Shown here: piece after piece, positions 1 to 5,566 of the stretch | Layout of the letters: each line of letters starts with the position of its first letter | Numbering within the stretch: position 1 is the stretch's first letter | Source of the DNA: an uncultured Lachnospiraceae bacterium | GTDB lineage: Bacteria; Bacillota; Clostridia; Lachnospirales; Lachnospiraceae | Assembly: GCA_946639085.1 (NCBI GenBank) | Contig: CAMPBP010000085.1 | Location: forward strand, 1-6,056 | DNA length: 6,056 nucleotides | Direction of reading: 5' to 3' | Made by a program: the position numbers and the translations under genes | Notes under the pieces: model-generated | What the model was told of the DNA's origin: nothing | The model's database searches: none | Seen by the model: the letters and a program-made list of their open reading frames with translations, nothing else

Positions 1-147
1 TCGGGATTTAAATTCATAATCGATCCGAAGATGGTATTTATACTCATACCGCTGGAGGCTTTGGCCGCATCCGTGCTGGCTGTCAGGTTAAGCCTCATGG
101 AGATAGGAAAGATACAGGCTGTTGAAGTTTCGAAAGGAAGAGACTGA
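1..147 (+). CDS. ABC transporter permease, FtsX family, C-terminal end only (5' truncated by window)
   Basis: Frame 1 is open from the first base to a TGA at 145-147 and gives the last 48 residues of a protein. A hydrophobic stretch of about 20 residues (roughly residues 11-30 of the fragment, containing MVFILIPLEALAASVLAV) is followed by a short basic tail with GKIQAVEVSKG. This matches the usual end of FtsX/MacB-type permeases: a last membrane helix, then a cytoplasmic tail like the 'P.DAVREG' motif seen inside the complete permease at 2239-4602. The ATPase gene starts 1 base after the stop, as expected for a permease-ATPase pair, so this is probably the membrane half of the transporter powered by the 149-886 product. 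The start, full length and extracellular domain lie outside the window. Family assignment rests on the tail and the context, not on a full domain. Confidence 0.75.
   Translation, partial: SGFKFIIDPKMVFILIPLEALAASVLAVRLSLMEIGKIQAVEVSKGRD
135..140 (+). promoter_or_regulatory. Ribosome binding site of the first ABC ATPase
   Basis: AGGAAG lies 8 bases before the ATG at 149, inside the end of the preceding permease gene. It decides the start: the reading frame also runs back to a TTG at 122, but that codon has no such site in front of it and would add nine residues ahead of the normal family N-terminus (MTNILKVENL). The placement implies translational coupling to the permease. Confidence 0.8.
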
Positions 148-148
148 T

Positions 149-886
149 ATGACAAACATTTTAAAAGTAGAAAACTTATGCAAAAACGCAATACTCGACA
201 ATATAAGCTTTGAAGTAAAAGACGGTGAATTCATTGCCATCATGGGGCCTTCGGGTTCGGGAAAGTCCACTCTTTTATACAATGTGTCGGGTATGGACAG
301 AGCTGATTCGGGAAAAGTTTGGCTTAAAGATACCGAGATCGTTTCTCTTTCCGAAGAAGAAAAATCCAAGATCAGACTTAACAGAATGGGATTTGTATTT
401 CAGCACATGAACGTCCTTTCAAACCTCAATATACTGGACAACATCATGTTTCCCGCAATACAGGCAATGGGTAAAAAGAAAGAATCCGAGATAAAGAAAC
501 GTGCGAAAGGGTTAACTGACTATTTTGAGATTTCGGAGCATGCAGAGCGTATGTCGGATGAGATATCCGGCGGTCAGTTGCAGCGTGCATGTATCTGCAG
601 AAGCATGATTTTGGATCCCGAGATCATATTTGCCGACGAACCTACAGGTGCTCTCAACAGAAGTGCAGCCGAAAAGGTAATTGAAGCATTTCTCAAGATC
701 AATAAAGACGGCACGACTATTTTGATGGTAACTCATGATGGAACTGTTGCAGCAAAATGTGATAGGATATTGTATATACTCGACGGAAAGATAAGAGGCG
801 AGTTAACCCTCGGTAAATACGAACCCGACAAAGAAAAGGAGCGGGAGGGCAAGATCACCGCATGGCTCAACGAACTTGGATGGTGA
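149..886 (+). CDS. ABC transporter ATP-binding protein (MacB/LolD/BceA-type), first module
   Basis: This 245-residue nucleotide-binding subunit would hydrolyse ATP at the cytoplasmic face to drive the upstream permease. Motifs in order: Walker A GPSGSGKS (33-40), Q-loop Gln85 in FVFQ, signature ISGGQ (139-143), Walker B EIIFADE with Asp163 and Glu164, D-loop GALN (167-170), and switch His196 in MVTHD. Catalytic residues are intact and the length is normal for the family. Two oddities stand out. The N-terminus passes from LCK directly to NAILDNI, about eight residues shorter than the paralogue at 4612-5367, so the aromatic A-loop residue that normally stacks on adenine is not visible. The D-loop Asp is Asn. 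The protein ends in WLNELGW, a tail shared with the paralogue. The operon order is permease, ATPase, kinase. Exported substrate is unknown; peptide or lipid export is a family-level guess. Confidence 0.93.
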   Translation: MTNILKVENLCKNAILDNISFEVKDGEFIAIMGPSGSGKSTLLYNVSGMDRADSGKVWLKDTEIVSLSEEEKSKIRLNRMGFVFQHMNVLSNLNILDNIMFPAIQAMGKKKESEIKKRAKGLTDYFEISEHAERMSDEISGGQLQRACICRSMILDPEIIFADEPTGALNRSAAEKVIEAFLKINKDGTTILMVTHDGTVAAKCDRILYILDGKIRGELTLGKYEPDKEKEREGKITAWLNELGW

Positions 887-889
887 TGG

Positions 890-2122
890 ATGCTCTTAAG
901 TGACATGAAAGGCTTTTCTAAGATACGTTTTTGGATAATAGCGGCATTTATAACGATCGCACTTATCGGAAATGTGATCATGTTTTCGAAGTTTAACGAA
1001 TGGTCTACCCTTTACAGAGTGGAAGTTAAACGTACTGCCATGCAGGTGGAAGAAAACGGTCCGTCTTCGATAGATCTTGAAGCATGCGAATATGTATCTG
1101 CGATAACCGAGTTTGAACCGGGAATGTATCTTAACAACGATTATGTTGTGGCCTCTTATGACGATAAACTGTATGCTGTGGAGTATTCACCTCAAAGCAG
1201 CATGTCTCCTATATTTATAACAGACGCTATTTTATTACTGTTCTTCGTATTTTTACTTATAGCTCTTTTTTTGATCGACAAAAAGATCGTAAGACCTTTT
1301 AATTCCATGAGCGATATGACGGTAGATCTGGCCAAAGGAAATTTAAGTAAGCCCATCAAGGCGGAAAAGAGTAAGATATTCGGAAAATTTCTTTGGGGCA
1401 TGGATATGCTCAGAGAAAATCTTGAGGCATCAAAAAAGAGAGAACTTGATTATCAGAAAGAAAAGAAGACTATGATCCTTTCTTTGTCTCATGATATCAA
1501 GACCCCTTTATCGGCTATAGAACTGTATACCAAAGCGCTGGAAGACGGTCTTTATGATTCGAAAGAACAGCGATGCGAGGCTTTACAAGGTATACTTAGA
1601 AACGTTAACGATATCAAGAACTATGCCGGAGAGATCAATAAGCTTTCACGAGACGACTTTTTGAAACTGGATGTAAATGTAAAAGAAGCGTATCTTGACG
1701 ACGTGATCTCGGATATTGAGATATATTACAAAGAGAAGTTGAGTGTTCTTCATACCGAATTTCATATTGAAGAACATGATAACAGCCTTCTTGTATGCGA
1801 TCCCGACAGACTTATCGAAGTGCTGCAGAACATTATCGAGAATGCCATTAAATACGGTGACGGTAAAAAGATCGCGATAAGTTTTGATGATGAGGAAGAC
1901 TGTAAACTTATAAGCGTATTCAATACGGGTATTGCTCCCGACGACACCGATACGGAGAATCTTTTCGATTCGTTTTACAGGGGCAAAAATGTGGGCAACG
2001 TTCCCGGCTCCGGACTTGGTCTTTACATATGCAAAAATCTCTTAAGAAAGATGAACGGAGATGTATTTTGCAGTCGCTCGAAGGAAGGGTTTGTTGTAAC
2101 TGCGGTGCTGAAAAAGGCTTAA
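890..2122 (+). CDS. Membrane sensor histidine kinase (HAMP-HisKA-HATPase)
   Basis: A 410-residue two-component sensor. Membrane helices lie at about 14-32 and 107-129 and bracket an extracellular region of roughly 74 residues. A HAMP-like linker (about 130-182, with IVRPF after the helix) leads to the dimerisation/phosphoacceptor domain, where His201 sits in SLSHDIKTPLSAI. The ATP-binding domain has an N-box NIIENAIKY (314-322), a G1-type NTGIAP (345-350) with Asn in the usual Asp place, an F-box FDSFYRG (359-365) and a G2 box GSGLGLYI (373-380). All boxes needed for autophosphorylation are present. HDIKTP resembles VanS-type kinases rather than the HQLKTP of BceS-type ones, and the extracellular part is longer than in intramembrane-sensing kinases. 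The ATG at 890 was chosen because GGTGAT (882-887), overlapping the ATPase stop, is well placed; Met6 at 905 is an alternative. No response regulator is in the window. Confidence 0.93.
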   Translation: MLLSDMKGFSKIRFWIIAAFITIALIGNVIMFSKFNEWSTLYRVEVKRTAMQVEENGPSSIDLEACEYVSAITEFEPGMYLNNDYVVASYDDKLYAVEYSPQSSMSPIFITDAILLLFFVFLLIALFLIDKKIVRPFNSMSDMTVDLAKGNLSKPIKAEKSKIFGKFLWGMDMLRENLEASKKRELDYQKEKKTMILSLSHDIKTPLSAIELYTKALEDGLYDSKEQRCEALQGILRNVNDIKNYAGEINKLSRDDFLKLDVNVKEAYLDDVISDIEIYYKEKLSVLHTEFHIEEHDNSLLVCDPDRLIEVLQNIIENAIKYGDGKKIAISFDDEEDCKLISVFNTGIAPDDTDTENLFDSFYRGKNVGNVPGSGLGLYICKNLLRKMNGDVFCSRSKEGFVVTAVLKKA

Positions 2123-2139
2123 ATACAAGGTTTTTACAG

Positions 2140-2168
2140 GCGGAAAGATTATTATCTTTCCGCTTTTT
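2140..2168 (+). terminator. Intrinsic terminator after the histidine kinase gene
   Basis: A perfect 10-bp stem, GCGGAAAGAT (2140-2149) with ATCTTTCCGC (2154-2163), encloses the 4-base loop TATT and is followed directly by five T (2164-2168). It begins 18 bases after the kinase stop codon. It separates the first operon from the permease-ATPase pair downstream. The short T run could leave some read-through. Confidence 0.88.
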
Positions 2169-2204
2169 GCATTTAAGGTTTATTTAATAATTTATCTTTT
2201 ATCA
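2169..2204 (+). promoter_or_regulatory. AT-rich stretch, probable promoter region of the second ABC module
   Basis: Between the terminator and the palindrome there are about 36 very AT-rich bases. The second module must start transcription here if the terminator is effective. TATCTT (2193-2198) and TATCAT (2200-2205) could serve as -10 elements. I see no convincing -35 box at 16-18 bases from either, so a weak or activator-dependent promoter is more likely than a strong constitutive one. The exact elements are not resolved. Confidence 0.3.
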
Positions 2205-2219
2205 TGTGTTCATAACACA
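2205..2219 (+). promoter_or_regulatory. Perfect 15-base palindrome before the permease start; possible operator or 5'-UTR hairpin
   Basis: TGTGTT (2205-2210) and AACACA (2214-2219) are exact reverse complements around the 3-base centre CAT. The element lies 19 bases before the permease ATG and 3 bases before its ribosome binding site, just after the candidate -10 elements. As DNA it has the form of a dimeric-regulator site near the transcription start. As RNA it would be a 6-bp hairpin next to the Shine-Dalgarno. No regulator is identified. Confidence 0.45.
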
Positions 2220-2222
2220 AAG

Positions 2223-2228
2223 AAAGGA
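2223..2228 (+). promoter_or_regulatory. Ribosome binding site of the complete permease gene
   Basis: AAAGGA lies 10 bases before the ATG at 2239. It decides the start: the frame also extends back to a GTG at 2206, but that codon falls within the palindrome, has no Shine-Dalgarno in front, and would add a charged 11-residue leader not expected before the first membrane helix. Confidence 0.7.
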
Positions 2229-2238
2229 TAAAAAGAAA

Positions 2239-4602
2239 ATGCTTTTCGATATTTTAAAGAAAGACATTAAAAGAAACAAAACGATGAACATCATATTGTT
2301 TTTGTTTGTTATCATCGCAAGTATCTTTTTTGCCAGCGGATTTTCAAATCTGATAGCCGTATTAAACGGTACCGATTACATGTTTGAAAAAGCCGAAGTA
2401 GGTGATTACCAGATCGCGACGGTAGGTGAAAATGTCATCGGTTCCTTGGATGAGGATCTGGCTTCCATAGATTCCATAGACAGTTACAAGAAAGATACGG
2501 TCATTTTTCTGATGAACGGAGAGTTGATGCGTTCCGACGATGAGAAGATAGATTTCAGCAATACGGGACTTCTTCAATCAATCGACAGAACGGGAATTAA
2601 GCTCTTCGACAAAGATAATAATGTGATAACTGAAGTAAATAATGGCGAGGTCTGGGTCACGTCATCTTTTCTGAGAACTCATGACTTGAGCGTCGGAGAC
2701 ACGATAAAGATAGAAAAAGATGATATTCATAAATCATTTAAGATCGCCGGTGGCCTCAAAGATGCTTTTCTCGGATCGGAGTTTATGAATAACGGAAGAT
2801 ATATCATGAACGATGATGATTTTTCGGAATTCTACAACAATGAATACTCTTTCCGATACAGCGGAGGCGAAATTTTTTACATTAATTCGGATAACGTTAA
2901 GGATGTTGATTCGAAAGTAAGTAAATTGAACAATGTCAATTACGCTTATCCCACATCAAACATTAAACTTGCTTATGTAATGAACCTGATCGTTGCTTTT
3001 GTGGTGGTTATCTTAAGTCTGTGTTTGATACTTGTTTCGGCACTTGTCTTAAGGTTTTCGATCAATTTCTCCATCAGTGAAGACTTCAGAGAGATCGGAG
3101 TCATGAAGGCCATCGGTATAAAGAATACAAAGATACGCCTTCTGTATCTTGTAAAATATGTATTTGTAGCTTTGATCGGCTCGGTAATAGGTCTGTTCAT
3201 AAGTTTTCCTTTCGGGAAAATGTTACTTGATATGGTTACCGAGGACATGATACTCGGTTCCGACAATGTGGTTTTAAGTAATGCCTTTGGAGCGTTGGCG
3301 GTTCTGATACTTGTTTCTTTATCCGCGTATATATGCACAAAGAAGGTTAAGAAACTTTCTCCCGTTGATGCGGTGAGAGAAGGCCAGACAGGGGAAAGAT
3401 ACAAGAAGAGAAACGGAATAAAACTTTCAAAGAGTCTGTTAAGACCTACGCATTATCTTTCTTTGAATGATGTTTTAAGCAGCCCGAAGAGATTTTTGAC
3501 GATAATAGTAACGTTTTCTTTATGCACATTGTTCGTACTTGTTTTGGTGAATACGGCAAATACCATGAACAGCGACAGACTTGCGTCCTCTTTCGGACCG
3601 GTAAACGATGTTTACATGTCGGAATTATCGGATGCCATGAGCTATAAGTTTGAAGGAAAAGAAGCCCTTACCAAACATTTAAAAGATATAGAGGATGAAT
3701 TCATTAAAGAAGGAATGCCCTGTAAAGTATCGGAAACTTTGACCTATACTTACGGTGTTAAGTTTAACAATGATACTTACAATTATCTTCTTGAGCAGGG
3801 AATAAATATAAAGGCAACCGATTACAATGCGATCAAGGGCGATCTTCCGAAGAATAAGAATGAGGTTTGCATCACTAAGTATTTTACCGAATTGACCGGT
3901 GCAAAGATCGGAGATACGATCCGAATCGATCTGGGAGAAGGCTTGGAGAACTTTCTTATCGTCGGTGAATACCAGTCCATGAATCAGCTGGGAAAGGTAA
4001 TTTTGATCCATGAAGACGTTGATACGGATTTTCAGCATTTGTCCAATCCCGGACATTACAGAGTCAAGTTTACCGATTCTCCCGATCAAAAGACGATCGA
4101 TGATCGTGTAGAAAAGATAAAGGAAATACGAAATAACGACAAAGTTTACAATTGCACGGATTATTGCCTCAATCAGATCGAAGTTTATCCGATACTTGAC
4201 GGAGTGGCGAAGGTACTTTTGATAATCGTTTTGTTTGTTGTTGTTTTGATAACGGTTCTCATGGAAAGATCGTTCATAGCGGATGAAAAGAATGAGATCG
4301 CCATCGTTAAAGCGATAGGATTCAGAGATTTCACCGTCATCAGATGGCATGTGTTCAGATTTTTTACGGTGGCTTTGATAGCAATGATCATTGCGGTAGT
4401 ATTATCCGTACCGGTTACGGACCTTACGATATCACCGATATTCGGAATGATGGGTGCATCAAATGTTGAATACAACTACGATATTTTGAGATGTTTCGTG
4501 ACATATCCACTCATCATTATGACGGTAACTGTTATAACCGCAACACTTACAGCACTTTACACCAGGAAAATAGTAAGCAGAGATACGGCAAGTATCGAAT
4601 AG
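2239..4602 (+). CDS. ABC transporter permease, FtsX family, two-repeat (MacB-like) architecture
   Basis: A 787-residue membrane subunit built from two similar halves. Half one: helix about 17-40, extracellular domain about 41-245, helices about 247-272, 305-325 and 348-366. Half two: helix about 419-440, extracellular domain about 441-650, helices about 655-675, 705-727 and 752-775; eight helices in all. The halves share NGEVWVTSSF...VGDTIKI (135-158) with NEVCITKYF...IGDTIRI (541-563), typical of MacB-like core domains. They also share EIGVMKAIG (285-293) with EIAIVKAIG (686-694), the cytoplasmic stretch that contacts the ATPase in FtsX proteins. This is not the ten-helix, single-domain BceB plan. 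The ATPase gene follows after 9 bases. No adaptor or outer-membrane partner gene is visible, which fits a Gram-positive cell. Likely a mechanotransmitting or exporting transporter for an envelope-active compound; the substrate is unknown. Confidence 0.92.
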   Translation: MLFDILKKDIKRNKTMNIILFLFVIIASIFFASGFSNLIAVLNGTDYMFEKAEVGDYQIATVGENVIGSLDEDLASIDSIDSYKKDTVIFLMNGELMRSDDEKIDFSNTGLLQSIDRTGIKLFDKDNNVITEVNNGEVWVTSSFLRTHDLSVGDTIKIEKDDIHKSFKIAGGLKDAFLGSEFMNNGRYIMNDDDFSEFYNNEYSFRYSGGEIFYINSDNVKDVDSKVSKLNNVNYAYPTSNIKLAYVMNLIVAFVVVILSLCLILVSALVLRFSINFSISEDFREIGVMKAIGIKNTKIRLLYLVKYVFVALIGSVIGLFISFPFGKMLLDMVTEDMILGSDNVVLSNAFGALAVLILVSLSAYICTKKVKKLSPVDAVREGQTGERYKKRNGIKLSKSLLRPTHYLSLNDVLSSPKRFLTIIVTFSLCTLFVLVLVNTANTMNSDRLASSFGPVNDVYMSELSDAMSYKFEGKEALTKHLKDIEDEFIKEGMPCKVSETLTYTYGVKFNNDTYNYLLEQGINIKATDYNAIKGDLPKNKNEVCITKYFTELTGAKIGDTIRIDLGEGLENFLIVGEYQSMNQLGKVILIHEDVDTDFQHLSNPGHYRVKFTDSPDQKTIDDRVEKIKEIRNNDKVYNCTDYCLNQIEVYPILDGVAKVLLIIVLFVVVLITVLMERSFIADEKNEIAIVKAIGFRDFTVIRWHVFRFFTVALIAMIIAVVLSVPVTDLTISPIFGMMGASNVEYNYDILRCFVTYPLIIMTVTVITATLTALYTRKIVSRDTASIE

Positions 4603-4606
4603 GAGG
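4601..4606 (+). promoter_or_regulatory. Strong ribosome binding site of the second ABC ATPase, overlapping the permease stop
   Basis: AGGAGG shares its first two bases with the permease stop codon TAG (4600-4602) and lies 5 bases before the ATG at 4612. It favours 4612 over the in-frame ATG at 4624, which would be 17 bases away. The overlap suggests coupled translation of permease and ATPase. Confidence 0.85.
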
Positions 4607-4611
4607 CAATT

Positions 4612-5367
4612 ATGGCTACAGTGATGGAAATTACAAATCTTTGCAAGACATATGTCGTTGACAAAAGACAGATAAACGTATTAAGAAACGTTAACTTGAA
4701 AGTGGAAGAGGGCGAGATGGTTGCCATCATGGGTCCTTCGGGTTCCGGTAAATCTACACTTTTATATTCAATCTCGGGTATGGACAGACCCACCAGCGGA
4801 ACGGTAAAGTTTGACAACACCGACATCAGTAAGATCAAAGAATACGAACTTGCCGACATAAGACTGGATAAAATGGGATTTGTTTTTCAGCAGATGTATA
4901 TGATGAAAAACTTAAACATTCTCGATAATGTCATCCTTCCCGCAATGGAAAGCAAGAAAGGCGGTTCAAAGAAGGACAAGGTTCAAAGAGGAGAGGAACT
5001 ATTAAGAAAGCTGGGTATTATCGATGTTGCGGACAATGACATAAACGAGGTTTCCGGCGGACAGCTTCAGCGTGCCTGCATAGCAAGAAGCATGATCAAT
5101 TCGCCTAAGATACTGTTCGCGGATGAGCCTACCGGTGCGCTTAACAGAACTTCTTCCCAAGAAGTTATGGACGAGCTTGTAAAACTCAATAAAGAGGGTA
5201 CCACCGTAATGATGGTAACCCACGATTCGAAAGTAGCATCCAGATGTTCACGTGTTCTTTATATCGTGGACGGAAACATTAAAGGTGAATACAAGACGGA
5301 TGATTCATTAAATGACAAAGACAGAGAACGTAATCTCAACAATTGGCTTATGGATCTCGGATGGTAA
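4612..5367 (+). CDS. ABC transporter ATP-binding protein (MacB/LolD/BceA-type), second module
   Basis: A 251-residue ATPase that would energise the permease encoded just before it. Motifs in order: likely A-loop Tyr14 in CKTY, Walker A GPSGSGKS (41-48), Q-loop Gln93 in FVFQQ, signature VSGGQ (147-151), Walker B ILFADE with Asp171 and Glu172, D-loop GALN (175-178), and switch His204 in MVTHD. It is complete and of normal length. It is a clear paralogue of the 149-886 product: roughly half the positions look identical by eye, including SGMDR, MGFVFQ, NLNILDN, GGQLQRACI and ADEPTGALNR. The D-loop carries Asn instead of the common Asp. The protein ends in WLMDLGW, like its paralogue. Unlike the first ATPase it keeps the full N-terminal A-loop segment. 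It is the last gene of its operon, 11 bases before the stem of a strong terminator. Confidence 0.94.
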   Translation: MATVMEITNLCKTYVVDKRQINVLRNVNLKVEEGEMVAIMGPSGSGKSTLLYSISGMDRPTSGTVKFDNTDISKIKEYELADIRLDKMGFVFQQMYMMKNLNILDNVILPAMESKKGGSKKDKVQRGEELLRKLGIIDVADNDINEVSGGQLQRACIARSMINSPKILFADEPTGALNRTSSQEVMDELVKLNKEGTTVMMVTHDSKVASRCSRVLYIVDGNIKGEYKTDDSLNDKDRERNLNNWLMDLGW

Positions 5368-5378
5368 AACCTATGAGA

Positions 5379-5408
5379 GCCACTCACGGATAAGTGAGTG
5401 GCTTTTTT
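5379..5408 (+). terminator. Intrinsic terminator after the second ABC module
   Basis: A perfect 9-bp stem, GCCACTCAC (5379-5387) with GTGAGTGGC (5394-5402), encloses a 6-base loop GGATAA and is followed by six T (5403-5408). A5378 can pair with the first T and lengthen the stem. It begins 12 bases after the ATPase stop and separates the transporter operon from cheV. Confidence 0.93.
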
Positions 5409-5459
5409 CGTATTTCTGTTATTTTTTAGTTAATAATGCATTTATCGGGGTAAAATTGT

Positions 5460-5487
5460 TTGATATTTTTAGACAGTATGCTATAAT
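5460..5487 (+). promoter_or_regulatory. Extended -10 sigma-A-type promoter of cheV
   Basis: A -35 box TTGATA (5460-5465, five of six consensus bases) is followed after 16 bases by a perfect TATAAT (5482-5487), with TG at 5479-5480 making an extended -10. Transcription would start near 5494 and leave a leader of about 70 bases. I see no sigma-28-type motility promoter in this gap. The remaining gap sequence (5409-5459) is AT-rich with no further recognisable element. Confidence 0.82.
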
Positions 5488-5500
5488 TTTTAATGAATTG

Positions 5501-5518
5501 CAGACACTGTGAGGTCTG
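5501..5518 (+). repeat. Short inverted repeat in the cheV leader
   Basis: CAGAC (5501-5505) and GTCTG (5514-5518) are reverse complements around an 8-base centre, a few bases after the expected transcription start. It could be a weak leader hairpin or a binding site. A 5-bp match of this kind is also easily found by chance. Confidence 0.2.
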
Positions 5519-5566
5519 ATCATATGTTTTCTGTTACATCATAATCTGAGATAGGAGAGTTAGTTA

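Noticed and set aside
122..148. TTG at 122 as start of the first ATPase
   Set aside because: It would overlap the permease gene and add nine residues not typical of the family. AGGAAG at 135-140 points to the ATG at 149.
239..279. Near-identical DNA around Walker A in both ATPase genes, as a possible recombination repeat
   Set aside because: The match with the stretch near 4727 is broken by third-position differences and reflects a conserved protein motif in paralogues, not a recent direct repeat.
2206..2238. GTG at 2206 as start of the second permease
   Set aside because: It falls inside the palindrome without a Shine-Dalgarno. The ATG at 2239 has AAAGGA at a workable distance and gives a normal N-terminus.
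2973..3404. Minus-strand open frame of 143 codons
   Set aside because: It is antisense to the permease membrane region, with low-complexity Ser/Thr/Ile-rich translation and no domain, so I treat it as a shadow.
3679..4350. Long open reading frame of 223 codons on the minus strand
   Set aside because: It lies wholly inside the well-supported permease gene. Its translation shows no recognisable domain, and it looks like a shadow of the coding strand.
5312..5512. Plus-strand open frame of 66 codons after the second ATPase
   Set aside because: It overlaps the ATPase end, runs through the terminator and into the cheV promoter, and has no ribosome binding site or recognisable protein features.
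5494..5566. Riboswitch in the cheV leader (for example a c-di-GMP type)
   Set aside because: The leader is only about 70 bases, with no recognisable riboswitch core and just a 5-bp inverted repeat.
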